A stretch of 64,000 nucleotides of DNA from Actinernus sp. WN-2022 (Eukaryota; Cnidaria; Anthozoa; Actiniaria; Actinernidae). The stretch lies in the NCBI GenBank assembly GCA_030867875.1, contig JAOWCC010001501.1, positions 27,122,001-27,186,000 of the forward strand. Reading direction: 5' to 3'. Shown here piece after piece: positions 21,631 to 33,204 of the stretch. A program made the translations under genes and the position numbers. Position 1 is the stretch's first letter. Each line of letters starts with the position of its first letter. A model generated the notes under the pieces. It was not told the origin of the DNA, made no database searches, and worked only from the letters and a program-made list of their open reading frames with translations.

Positions 21631-22393
21631 CCGTAGAGTTCCGATAGTAGCGACCCTCGTTACTTTCGGAATTAGCAGCCTTTGGGGGTCGCTACTTTCG
21701 GGGGGTCGCTACTTTCGGGGAACAAAAATCGTTTACAAAGACACAGTTATCCGTTCATTTGTGAAATGTGGAATTTCACTACCCATTTCCGGTAGCAGGG
21801 ACAGTGAAATAAATATCGATGGTTTACCGGACTACCGCATGGGTGAATCAGCCGATATAGAGGAGATCGAGTTCTTCACTGACTCAGAGGAGGAAAGCTA
21901 AACTGCTTCGATTGTACTGCATGACGCACCGCTGCGTTTTAGTCTGTACCCCATACCGGTATCTCAGTGTCATTTAATTGGAAGAAACACGTTCATGTTA
22001 ATCGACGAAAACTATATAGAGTTTTCAATTTCAATTTGAAGAAACGTTCCTGTTTTTAATACGAAATTATACCGATAGTTCTTACATCGCTACATCAGTG
22101 AACTGATGTCAAGGACGAATGGTGGCATAAAGCTTCCCCTTGTTGTAAATGAAAGTGCCTTATCGTGAACAATTTGTGACACTGCACGAACATATTATTG
22201 TACATTAAAATGTTGACTATTGGTTGACAAATTAAAGGTATATACAATTAAAAAAAACTTGGTCTCGCTTTCGGGAGGTCGTTACTTTCGGGGGAGTCGC
22301 TACTTTCGGGATTTACTAGCAGCCACAAAAAATTGACGTTACTTTCGGGGGGATCGCTACTTTCGGGGGGTCGTTACTATCGGAACTCTACGG
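21631..22393. mobile_element. TA-flanked DNA transposon, pogo/Tc1-like, non-autonomous
   Basis: Inverted termini CCGTAGAGTTCCGATAGTA sit between TA dinucleotides (21629-21630 and 22394-22395), as in Tc1/mariner/pogo elements. Both ends carry several direct copies of GGTCGCTACTTTCGGGG. Internally, 21814-21901 (plus) reads as an acidic tail ending EFFTDSEEES before TAA, reminiscent of the acidic C-terminus of pogo/Tigger transposases. The catalytic core is missing, so the element is an internal-deletion derivative. Confidence 0.65.
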
Positions 22394-23072
22394 TATAACA
22401 GCTCACAAACTGTGTATATTTTCTATGCATCGATGTTGTTGTGATAGAAAGGCGCCATGGAGAATAATGCATTAATGAGATGACATCTACCCAGGTATCG
22501 ACCCAGGCTTTTACTAATGCAGTCATGGGTCAGGAAATGGGTCAAATTTACACGATTTCAAACAAGCATAGAACATTGAGTATTCTCTGTAAGCCAAAAC
22601 TTTATTCACAGAAGTATTCAAAACTTTTCGAAGGTTCATAGCTATAAAACTTGCAAGAAGGGTTATAGGCACTTTCAATTATATCAAATATATATACATG
22701 TCTTACAAAATGTACATGTACTGTATAAAATATACAGTACATGTTGTGTGGAGAAATATAATTTATGTTCTCTGGGGAAAGTATGGGGTACTTGAAAAAA
22801 ATCAAAGGAGGAGGAATGCAGCTCAGTCCAACTGCATGTTTATATAAACTGTAAAACAGTTCATTAAGCGAAAATCAGTCGAGAAATGGCTGGGCTATGA
22901 GCAATGAGAAGCCACACGGCCAGAGAAAAGGGGATTAGGGAGACCCGCGCCGCCCTTTCCCGCATGGCCTGATCTCGCTGTTATCATTTAAATGGGCACT
23001 CAACTGATTATTGGAATTATAATGAAAGCAACTGTTTTACAATCTAAGTCCAATTCAACAAAGAATACCTAC

Positions 23073-23154
23073 TTTTATATCTTCTTCCGTGACTTTCCTT
23101 TTTTCTTCCAGATCACACTTGTTACCCACAAGGACTGTTATAGCATCTGAGCCA
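23073..23154 (-). CDS. Rab-family GTPase, exon 3
   Basis: One base completes Ser110 and then 27 codons follow (GSDAITVLVGNKCDLEEKRK...). It contains the NKCD (G4) guanine-specificity motif at residues 121-124. The donor is GTAGGT and the acceptor ends TTGAAAG. The phases on both sides fit exons 2 and 4 exactly. Confidence 0.85.
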
Positions 23155-23235
23155 CTTTCAAAATAAATATTAAAAAACAGCCATTTGAGAAATGGATAAT
23201 ACATGTATAATTAGCATGCACATACATGTACATCC

Positions 23236-23499
23236 ATCTCACATCGGGAGTCAATCAAAATGCATCCCAATAGAGATGTCTGCAATTTGATGCCAAAAAT
23301 TCCATACTGATGACATTATATATGTGGCCAGGATCTGGTTGCATCATTTAATTTGCTTGCATGCCTAATTATCACATATACAAGCCAATCAAATAACACA
23401 ACCAGATCCTGACTGCATGTCATCAGTATGGAATTGTTGACCTCAAATTGCAGACTTCTCTCGGGGGATGTATTTTGATTGTGGCTCCTGATGCAAGAC
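23236..23499. mobile_element. Long-TIR MITE, family member 1
   Basis: Terminal arms CATCNGGAGNCAATCAAAA and their inverted copies enclose inner inverted phrases ATTCCATACTGATGAC / GTCATCAGTATGGAAT and CCAGGATCTGGT / ACCAGATCCTG. A second member lies at 39830-40101. Here it is in Rab intron 2. Confidence 0.7.
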
Positions 23500-23983
23500 C
23501 ACTGTATTCGCAGGCTAGTACAGTATATAATTCACTAATTTTGTTTAATATGTATACTTGTCTGTCAATAATAACTAGAAGTAATCATAGATTATCAAAG
23601 TGTGTTCGACATATTTTTGGTAAGAGAAAGGATTGGGCTTCCTGTGGTAACACAAATTCCACACCCTTCGGAAACTGTAAGATTGCTGCAGTGATGTGGA
23701 CTGTGGGTGTAAATAATCCTGATCAAAAATGCTCATTTTTAACTTATGTGAAACTATTGAATGTCTTGACTTATAAGTTAATATAAAAGTATAAAACTGT
23801 AATTATTTTTGTGTAACATTAAATCATTGGATGCTTATGTGGCTATATGTACATGTATGTGTTTTATGTTTATCATTCATTTGAGCATGCATTTGTAGCA
23901 AGTAGTGTTCTTAAACAATGATTTTGCTGTGTAGTATACAGTGTAAAACAATAATTGGAGTTGGTGTAGAGATGTGTATTTAT

Positions 23984-24434
23984 ACTACCATTTGCAAGCT
24001 ACCGTTAAGCGTGAACCTTTTTCCGCGTTCGTTTATGTTTGAAACTAGACGTCTGTCGTCCCAAACCTTTGTAATTCGTCGGCAAACTAATTAGTTTCAA
24101 CCTTGATGTTTAAAACCTTTGATATGTCTTCTACCGTCGTGCAACTCAGATTATGCCAAGAGACAGTTGTTGTCTTGCATCTCTCATAATTCTGAGCGTC
24201 CAAAACTTTAACTTGAACGGACATTTATATGATTTAGCGCGTAGCGCGAAGGAAAATCTCGCTGAAAAGTTTCCAAACCTGAATCCCACTCGCTGAAACG
24301 TGAAGGCGGGACATGTCAAAGGTTGTCGTTATCGCGGTTAAATTGCAAAGGTTTGTGCCGCCAGACGTCTAGGTTTCAAACTTAAACGAACGCGGAAAAA
24401 GGTTCACGCTTAACAGTAGCTTGCAAATGGTAGT
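23984..24434. mobile_element. MITE with ACTACCATTTGCAAGCTAC ends (~450 bp)
   Basis: About 75 bp of inverted terminal repeat, including CGTGAACCTTTTTCCGCGTT on the left and its complement on the right. Inside, GACGTCTGTCG/CCGCCAGACGTC is also inverted. It lies in Rab intron 2. No coding content. Confidence 0.75.
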
Positions 24435-25123
24435 AAACTGCATTCCAGTTCCTAGCATTCACAATACTAAAGTACACTCCAGTGTAGCACACAAACTATA
24501 TGAGAGCCATTGTTAGTTGCAGAATAATTTATGATAATGTTGGTTGTTCCTGTATGTATGTCAACATTATATGCACACATGATCTTTGTCATTGATTAGG
24601 GAACACAGCAATGAACTCAGTACTTTGAATTCCCTCACCTTGTGTTGATATTCAAGTTCCTTGGCATATCGAAGTTTCGTTATAGATTAACTATTTGCCT
24701 GATGTAGTCTGTGTTAATTTGTATAACCAAGATGCACACATGCATGTGTCACTGATGTGGTGTCACAACTCACACAAGATACGACTCAGACCTAGAAACC
24801 TCAGACCTATAGTTTCTCTTCAGCCTGGTATGATTTATAGCATCTTACTGTTTGTAGTTTTGGTATCTGTAATTGTACAGCGAAAAGCAGAATCCAATAC
24901 ACTAGCACTTCGTAACTCTATGAAAATCTATAATTATAAAACTATATTAAAGAATTATTACCTCTCTCTCTAAGTGATTATTAGTAAGTAAATATATCTA
25001 CATGTACATTTGTAAATTTACTTCTGACCCGACACTATACTGCCAAATAAGCCTCTGGCTTCGGCTATGTAAAAAAAAACACTAAATGTAAAACTGAGGG
25101 ATATCATAAATAAATACAGTTTA

Positions 25124-26651
25124 GAGAACGTTCACATATCAATTTTGCCACGCTTAACATCATTGTGACGTTAGGATCAATACCCACACACGGGTGGCAC
25201 TGTATTTTGCTCAACTCTGGGTCAACAATAACATTTAAAGCAAATCTTATGGCTAATATTCTATAAGCTTTAGTAAAACATGTTCTATTCATAAGATTTC
25301 TTCAAAATAGGTAGCTGTTTATATAAAACATAAACAAAGTGAAAGTCGCGAGACGCCAATTAGTTTTGACACAACTTCGTAAAGTGTGATTTTGGTTCAA
25401 ACAAGAGCCCATCTGGGCTTTCACTCGGGCCACATGAGATTGAAGATGAAATACACTTTCATTTGAAATCCTCTTAGTAACAAGTCGTGCTTTAATTCGC
25501 CAGTGAGAACGTCATAAAAACGTCTGGTCTATTAATTGCTTTTATGACATGACTATGATAACGCAGGATTTGAACAACAGAATACTGGCAATTCAAGTGT
25601 ATAAATGCAATACAATGACATATTCAGACTTTGAATTTGATTGAAAATAGATAAAAAACTCGGGGAAATGTCCGGCTAAAACTGTATGAATAAATGTGAC
25701 TGGCAGTTCATGCTTCTTGTTCGTGTAGTTGCCCCACTGAGCCGTAACCATAAAACGAGCACAGCATTTCAGTTGGCATACACTGAAAACATCTGCTTAA
25801 CTAAGATTTGTAAAAATCTTAGCGGATCATGTAAATATTCCGCTTGGCTCAATGAGGGTTTCTGCCGTCAAAGTTCATTTTTTGTTTCAGTTTTCCCCAT
25901 ATTAGCAGACATGTATAATGTCTCGAGCTCTCAATCCAGTAAAAGACTCTGGTTATTCTGTCGTAAAACATGCCTTAGCTGTACAAGACCTGACCCAAAT
26001 TTAGGTTGTATTGCATAATTGCCCACGATGGAATAGATTTCTGACAATGACTCATTGAAATTGATATCTCCTTGTCTCGCCTAGTCTGAGAGCTTTGAAC
26101 TTTCTTATCTGAGCGTGCCTGACGAAATCTAACCTTTGATTATAATTCGATACCCGTTGATATCCAAACGTTTGGTCTTTGGATATTGTATTTCGCTTAC
26201 GTTTCTAAATGTACATTGGATCTGTCCAGACAGCGCTGATCGAATGTATTACGTTGTTCGTGTATTTTTATGGTCAACAAGAGCGCCAGTTGAAATATCC
26301 TGAGCCTGTTGGAAGGCTTTCGCCCTCGCGGGTCGACCATTTTGATTTACTGTATTAAAACCTGGCGAGTGTTACGTGACCAGCACAGTGCGATCTGATT
26401 GGTGGTGAACTTGACCTTTAACGCATGCGCAGAAATTTTGCGACACCCAACCAAAAAAAAAAAAAACGACTTGCATTTTAAGACTCGGTGCTGCCACAGG
26501 CAGCCCGAGTAATAATTTTATAAAATATCGATGAAATTAATGTTTGGTATTTTTAAAATTTTAACGTCACGAACTCAAGCCTAAACCCACCCACCCACTC
26601 TTAACATCACAATGACGTTAAGCGTGGCAAAATCGATATGTGAACGTTCCC
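25124..26651. mobile_element. TTA-flanked transposon with ~70-bp TIRs (PIF/Harbinger-like)
   Basis: The ends G(A/G)GAACGTTCACATATC and inverted GATATGTGAACGTTCCC continue through TTTTGCCACGCTTAAC. They are flanked by TTA at 25121-25123 and 26652-26654, the 3-bp duplication usual for PIF/Harbinger. Most of the interior is a second element (25400-26510) of the head/tail family. Confidence 0.65.
25400..26510 (+). mobile_element. Head/tail element copy 3 (1.1 kb), nested
   Basis: The head AACAAGAGCCCATCTGGGC at 25400 and the tail stem-loop ending GGCAGCCCGAGT at 26510 have the same order and orientation as 8599-10399. The interiors share only the last 230 bp (from GAGCGCCAGTTGAAATATCC). The frame at 25686-26018 inside has no recognisable domain. 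Confidence 0.55.
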
Positions 26652-27793
26652 TTATACAGCGAGCAAGCCATACGATGACTCTGAAGTGAGGTCGTCCTTT
26701 GGTTTGTTGTCCGGGCATCGGCATCGATTCTCTGACAGAACAGGATGACAGCACAGGTCGTGTTCGGTTAAATTGTCATAGCCCAACCGTCGGGCTTTCT
26801 ATATGCTCCAGGAGTGGCCTTCGATAAATCGTACCTTCGAACTTGTTAAAAACATTCGGGAAACATTGCATGGCGCATGCAGCGTAGTCTTGCAAAATAG
26901 GTGCATGCGCATAGCGTAGTTTTAATTATTCAAAATGTTGAAGATTTGGAACACCGCCTGCCCTAGACTTTCTCAAAGTCCCTTAAAACGAGATTTTCAT
27001 TTCCCACATTCGCTTCTCTTCCGTGAATTCTCGATTCTTGCCGCTTTATAGCAGCAGTGTGGTGATTGTGGGCTACCTGTGCTTTCACAGGGCAAAGGTG
27101 AAGGGACTCCGACACCAGATTAGGTTGCGTTCTCCTTCGTCGAATGCAATTATTGAATAGGCTGTGTACAATGTACATGCAACAACATGATGATTTTGGT
27201 TTGAACATTTTCCCAAAAAATGTTGGAAAAAAAAAAGTGAGTTTACTGTAATAACGGGTGCAGCCATGTATTGTAATATAACTAAAAAGGTTTGAACCTT
27301 ATATAGTAACAAGCATTTAATTTTCCCCCAAAAGGCATCTAAGTTTGGGGTGCAGCCTATAAGTGTGAATAAATTATAAGAGTAGCCATGCAATCAAAAC
27401 AGCTTTAGTGCACACCTGTCATTATAAAGTATGCCACATGGAGCAGCCACTCCCCAGGGGGAGTCTCCCTCTATTGGACTGACAGGGGTGCTCGCGGGTG
27501 CTCCTTTTAGGGGTCAAAATTCTTGTTAATGAATCTTTTAGGGGTCCTGTTTGCACAAGTTACATGTATAACCCATGCAACCCGAGTCATACCATTTAGG
27601 AATACAGAATTATAATTTTAAGGTTCACGTAAGGAATCACTTTATCAATTTTAATTTATGCATACACTGTACGTATACCTTTTAAGGCTCATATTCAAAA
27701 TGAGCACTGAGCTAGCACCCCCGTCATTTTGGTCCTGGAGTCTCTCATGTGCCAGATACATGTACAGTACCATGCCCTCAAACTAAATAATAC
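26652..27793. other. Rab intron 2, 5' portion: repeats and unassigned sequence
   Basis: Two loose repeat-like stretches are visible: 27235-27385 with ATAACGGGTGCAGCC and GGGGTGCAGCCTATAAG, and 27430-27745 with GGGGTGCTCGCGGGTGCTCC and TTTTAGGGGTC. No host coding exon was found here apart from the Rab exon boundary at 27794. Confidence 0.35.
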
Positions 27794-27951
27794 CTTATCT
27801 TGTGAAACTCGTGCAGCCAATAATTTTTTACATTATCAAATGACTTCTTGGACAGCAAATCGAACACCACTAGTGCTCCATGTGCTCCTCTGAAGTAGGC
27901 ACTTGTTAGTGCTCGGTACTTCTCTTCGCCTGCTGTATCCCAAAGCTGAAG
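27794..27951 (-). CDS. Rab-family GTPase, exon 2
   Basis: The minus-strand acceptor TGACTTTTCACAG ends at 27952 and the donor GTATTA starts at 27793. The exon (158 nt) encodes [20 protein letters not shown]..., with switch II and the G3 motif WDTAG at residues 61-65. The residue after DTAG is normally the catalytic Gln; here codon GAA gives Glu66. The rest ([20 protein letters not shown]) is a standard Rab core. It leaves in phase 2, completed by exon 3. Confidence 0.88.
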
Positions 27952-28696
27952 CTGTGAAAAGTCAAAGAAAAGGCATGAAGCATGACATTTTATTTTGTCA
28001 TCACGTACCTGTTGAATCCTATCAATTCCAAACCTGCCTAGAGCCAGTGAATTAAAAAATATATTTCGTAATTGTAAATGCAATAATGTGACATTACATG
28101 TAACTCAATCTGTCCCTGGGGCATGTGGCAGGCCCAGGGCATTTGCCAGCAAAGAATGGGTTGAGGTTGGCGCAGGGCATTAATTGTCATAGAGTCAAAG
28201 ATAGCGAATTTTACATCAGTTTATAAGAGATTTGCACTGTCTGACTCATTCCAATTACAAGCCCCACTGTATATGGCTGGGAGGGGAAGAGGAGAATGGG
28301 CAGGTTTAGTATGGATAGACATTATAGGCTTAACACAATGTTTGGAAACTCTGCATGTTTGGTTTGTTCTACATATAGCTAGCTCTAATTAATTAATGCT
28401 ATTGAAAGTCCAAATTACAGTCACCATGTTAATTGGCTCACACTGTATGTTTTTGCTTGTCTCATTCCCAGAACTGTTTTGATCTTGATGTCCCACACTA
28501 TTGTTAACATCCATGCTTGGACCCCCTCCCCCTCCATTGGATGTTAAGCAGGGCACTAGCTATTAAAGCATATGAGAAATGTCTTGTGCGCCAACTTATA
28601 GCGCCGAATATCACACCTGAACACGAAAACTCGATCGTCCGCCATTGATATTTACGCCAGTCTTCAATCTCTCACACTTTTTAAGAGGATTTATTA

Positions 28697-29060
28697 GTGA
28701 TTTGTCTACATTTATGTGGAGACATAGCTTCAAACCCAGGTCCACTGCAGACAGTTTCCTCGCTGGATTTAATATCTTCTACTGCAAAGGGCTTGAAGTT
28801 ATATATGCCACTGGAATGTTCAACGGCTCACAGATGGGAAGTTCAAAGAGATCAAACTTTGTCTTACGAGAAACTGCAACAATCCTAATAAACTTGATGT
28901 TCTGTTCCTGACTGAGACCTTCTGCTCAAGTAAGATCCCTGACTCCTTCTACAGCATTACAGGCTACAAGTTATTTCGGAAAGATAGAACTGTAAAGTCT
29001 GGGGGAGGTATTAGCTTGTTGTTGAGTGCCATTCTGAATTTGAGACTAATGATATCGAAG
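28697..29060 (+). pseudogene. LINE ORF2 N-terminus: 2A-like motif and endonuclease N-half
   Basis: Reads LCGDIASNPGP at 28712-28744, close to the 2A consensus D-(V/I)-E-x-N-P-G-P but with Ala at the Glu position. It is followed after frame shifts by an LTET-type endonuclease motif (LTETFCSSKIPDSF) and KSGGGISLLLS. 2A-like sequences at this position are known from sea urchin and lancelet CR1/L2 elements. The frame breaks at 29061 where another element is inserted. Confidence 0.65.
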
Positions 29061-29262
29061 GTATCCGGTCGTTTCGCCTACGAGTCGTTTCGCCTACGGT
29101 CAGTTCGCCTACGTCTTGAGTCGATTCGCCTACGTATTTAAGGTCGATTCGCCTACGTATTAGGTCGATTCGCTAATGTGTTATATTCATATACTATAGC
29201 TGTATACTGTAGAAATAAAGAAATAAAAGATATAAAAACCAACTGTGTTATGACTCGGAATT

Positions 29263-30272
29263 GTGATAAATTTTCACTTTACAGCTTATCTCAGTCTAGA
29301 CTACAACATAATACCCCGTAACTTATATCATGCCGTCTCAGTTATTATGACGCCGAAGCCGAACTAAGTGATAATTTTTCACTTTACAACTTATCTCAGT
29401 TCTAGACTACAACATACCCCGTAACTTATATCATGGCGTCTCAGTTGTTATGACGCCGAAGCCGAACTAAGTGATAAATTTTCACTTTACAACTTATCTC
29501 AGTTCTAGAGTCGTTCTAGACTACAACATACCCCGTAACTTATATCATTTGAAAGCTTTTAATGCATACTTTCACTGCGTTTTCAAGAGAGCATCTAAAA
29601 TCATGGAAAATTTACTTCGACTAGGAATGGCTTCTCAGTTGTTATGACGCCGAAGCCGATCGAACTAAGTGATAATTTTTCACTTTACAACTTATCTCAG
29701 TTCTAGAGTCGTTCTAGACTAAACATACCCCGTAACTTATATCATGGCGTCTCAGTTGTTATGACGCCGAAGCCGAACTAAGTGATAAATTTTCACTTTA
29801 CAACTTATCTCAGTTCTAGAGTCGTTCTATACTACAACATACCCCGTAACTTATATCATTTGAAAGCTTTTAATGCATACTTTCACTGCGTTTTCAAGAG
29901 AGCATCTAAAATCATGGAAAATTTACTTCGACTAGGAATGGCGTCTCAGTTGTTATGACGCCGAAGCCGATCGAACTAAGTGATAATTTTTCACTTTACA
30001 ACTTATCTCAGTTCTAGAGTCGTTCTAGACTAAACATACCCCGTAACTTATATCATGGCGTCTCAGTTGTTATGACGCCAAAGCCGAACTAAGTGATAAT
30101 TTTTCACTTTACAACTTATCTCAGTTCTAGAGTCGTTCTAGACTAAACATACCCCGTAACTTATATCATTTGAAAGCTTTTAATGCATACTTTCACTGCG
30201 TTTTCAAGAGAGCATCTAAAATCATGGAAAATTTACTTCGACTAGGAATGGCGTCTCAGTTGTTATGACGCC
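29263..30272 (+). repeat. Higher-order tandem repeat inside the MULE-like element
   Basis: Units begin AAGTGATAAWTTTTCACTTT near 29368, 29471, 29669, 29781, 29980 and 30091. They alternate between a short form (about 110 bp) and a long form (about 200 bp, adding TTTGAAAGCTTTTAATGC...CTTCGACTAGG). This gives a dimer period of about 301-311 bp repeated three times, with a degenerate first unit before it. Confidence 0.8.
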
Positions 30273-30349
30273 GATTCGTTGTCAAGGGGTTTAGCGGTCT
30301 TGGAATGATCTTGTTATTAGTGGCGATTAGCGGCAAACTGGGAGGGGGA

Positions 30350-30490
30350 GTTAATTTGAATTGAAGTCGATTTCAATGGAAGTGGTTTCAATAGAAATAA
30401 CATTTGAATGGAAGTGAATTTCAATGGGAGTGGTTTCAATGGAATTAACATTTGAATGGAAGTGAATTTCGATGGGAGTATCCAAAGGAA
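30350..30490 (+). repeat. Tandem repeat (~57-bp unit) in the MULE-like element
   Basis: Two and a half copies of a unit containing AACATTTGAATGGAAGTGAAT and GGGAGTGGTTTCAATGGAA. Confidence 0.65.
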
Positions 30491-30871
30491 AAAATACCGG
30501 CAGCTACAAGCCAAGCTGTTCGGGCAGTGGGCATTGTATGAAAATCGAGAAAAAACCGCTGCTCAACTTCTGAAGTTCTGCTCACGCCTCAATGGACCAG
30601 CACGTACACAGTGACTTAGCGAAATATAAATATAGCAACATATAAATGCTTGTAAATATTTTAAAACTATAATAAAGAAGTTGGAAAAAATATGTTATTC
30701 CTTAGTTTTGTATTTAATAGTACGTAGGCGAATCGACCTAATACGTAGGCGAATCGACCTTAAAGACGTAGGCGAATCGACTCAAGACGTAGGCGAATCG
30801 ACTCAAGACGTAGGCGAACTGACCGTAGGCGAAACGACTCGTAGGCGAAACGACCGCAATTCATATCGAAG

Positions 30872-33165
30872 CTCTCTGGTTCGAACTCTGCCCTCATAAT
30901 TCAAAAAGATCACTATTATTGGTGGAGTCTACCGACCTCCTTCTTCCAAACAACGGATATGGATCATAAACTTGGAAAGAACATTGAGAATGTTTACTTG
31001 CAAAACAGAGATGCATGATTGTCATGGGCGACCTAAACATTGATTTTCTATCGTCAGTGAAATTTAACAAACACGGCCTAATGAAGTCCCTGTTAAATCT
31101 GAATTTGAATCAACTGGTAAAAGATGTCACTAGACCTCAATCAAATACATGCCTTGACCATGTTTGGTGCAGTCATGCACCCACAAAGAATCAAATGTGT
31201 TGATGTTAAAGCATCTGGAATGTCTGATCACCTGCCCATATATTGTTGCTGTGAGGTTATATAACCAAAATACCGGTAAACATAATGCGAATCAACACCA
31301 GACCATAACCTACAGAGACATGAAACATCTTGATGAACAGGCATTCCATATGATCCTTGAATCAGCCCCTTGGGATATTGTTTTTGTTGCCGATGACTGA
31401 CATGTAGTACGTGACATGTTGGATGCATGGTACAAGGTGTTTAATGACATTGTCGACTCACACGTGCATCAAAAACAAAAAAGAGTGTCACAACCGAAAT
31501 GGTTTACCAAAGATCTAGAACTAGAAATGAAGACAAGGGACAAGTTGTTACAAAAAGCCAAGCAAACTCAATCCGAGCTCGCGACTGGCGAAACTTCAAA
31601 ATCGCCAAAAATAATACCACTAAGCTGCTTAGAGAAACTAAGCAAGCATACTTCAAAAACAATTTGGCTGAAAATAGAAATAATCCAAGGAAGCTTTGGG
31701 GACTTATAAAAAATCTTGGCGGAAATTGCAATCAGGAACCAAAATGGAGAATCAAGGACGATCACGAACTGGTATCCGATAAGGCACTTGTTGCCAAATT
31801 ATTTAACTCATTCTTTGTTGAACAACCCAAGGCACTTTGGGACCTCGCCTTGGTACGTACTGTACGTACTCGTGAGGTTAAGGTACACAATCTACTGAAC
31901 ATCCCCCACACTACTCCTACATCGGTGAAAAACCTGTTGGATTCTAATCCCATCCCACAAAGCCACTGGATCAGATTGTTTAGGGGCTCGACTTCTCAAG
32001 ATTGCTGCCCCTGCCATCTCTCCTTCCTTAAGCAAACTCATAAATCAATGTATTGATTCCTCATGTTTTCCGTCGCTATGGAAGCATGCAAAGGTCACCC
32101 CAATTTATAAAGGCAAAGATGAATTAATGAATTACAGACCTACATCGTATCTCAGTTCTCCCAATCCTGTCAAAGGTCTTCGAAAAACACATAGCCCAGC
32201 CCCTACAGTCACACCTAGGTAAAAATGGCCTATTATACAAGCTCCAATCAGGGTTCCGGAAGTCATTCTCTACCGAGACTGCCTTGATCCGTCTATTAGA
32301 CCAGCTACTCTTCGACCTTGATGTGAATAAAATTAGCGGCCTAGTTTTCGTGGATTATAAGAAAGCTTTTGACCTCATTGACCATGAAATCATGTTGAAT
32401 AAGCTCCATCTCTATGGAATCCAGGGAAATGAACTTGATCTATTCCAGAGCTATCTCTCCTGTCGCACGCAGTATGTCAACATAAGCGGTGTAACTTCGT
32501 CTTCCAGCAAGGTCGAACTAGGAGTACCACAACATATTTATCAATGATCTGCCGTGTCAAATCAAGCACTCCATGGTAGATATTTATGCAGATGATACAA
32601 TAACTACACTTAGCTGTTCAGCTGAAGTTTCTGCTGCTCCTCAACCAATTGTTGACGAGCTGCAGAAAGACATCACTAATATTGTTACTTGGACCAGAAG
32701 TAACATGATTCTGAATGAAGCAAAAACAAAAACTATGCTCGTAACAAGTAAATACCTACATAAGAAGCTGGATTGTAGTTCTTTGAACCTGCAGATGAAT
32801 GACCAGAATTTAGAACAGGTTTTGTCCTTCAAACTACTTGGGGTCATTATTGATGGTGAGCTAAGTTTTAAAGACCACGTGGATACTCTATGCAAGAAAT
32901 TATCTCAGCACATTGCAGTTCTGCGCAAGATCAGGCGATTCCTTCCTCAGAAAGAGCGTATTCTTTACTATGATGCCATGATAAAGCAGCTGATCATGTA
33001 TGGCTCTGCCATTTGGTGTTCCACCACAAAAGATAACCTAAAGAAAGTATTCAGGCTACAGAAGAGGGCAGCACATGTAATCTTGGAATCTGACATAACA
33101 GAACGAACAGTTGACCAGTATTTAGAAAGCTTGATTGGATACCATATTACGATGAAGTAAAGATC
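30872..33165 (+). pseudogene. LINE ORF2: endonuclease C-half and reverse transcriptase
   Basis: Endonuclease motifs MGDLNIDF (31024) and GMSDHLPIY (31217) are followed by RT blocks: YKGKDELMNYRP (32110), LVFVDYKKAFDLIDHE (32340), a truncated GVPQ block (32520) and MVDIYADDTITTLS (32573) with the YADD catalytic box. The C-terminal FRLQKRAAHVILESD is typical for CR1/L2. Between GVPQ and FINDLP the usual GSxLGP segment is missing, with a frameshift. Further stops lie at 31400, 32056 and 33160. Confidence 0.8.
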
Positions 33166-33204
33166 AATTCAAGCATCACTTGTGTATAAATGTTTAAATA
33201 ACAT

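Larger units (their letters stand above)
29061..30862. mobile_element. MULE-like element with tandem-repeat TIRs and a 9-bp TSD
   Basis: A perfect 9-bp duplication ATATCGAAG flanks it (29052-29060 and 30863-30871), and removing the insert joins the LINE codons in frame (NDIEAL). The ends are inverted and more than 100 bp long, each built from tandem TCGATTCGCCTACG / CGTAGGCGAATCGA units: GGTCGTTTCGCCTACGAG at the left and its complement at the right. The interior is a higher-order tandem array. A 9-bp duplication is usual for the Mutator superfamily. No transposase is present. Confidence 0.75.

Noticed and set aside
23448..23786. 112-codon plus-strand frame
   Set aside because: It starts inside a MITE arm and runs into unrelated intron sequence; no domain.
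24695..24973. 92-codon frame with a hydrophobic segment
   Set aside because: In Rab intron 2, composition like surrounding sequence, no recognisable domain or splice support.
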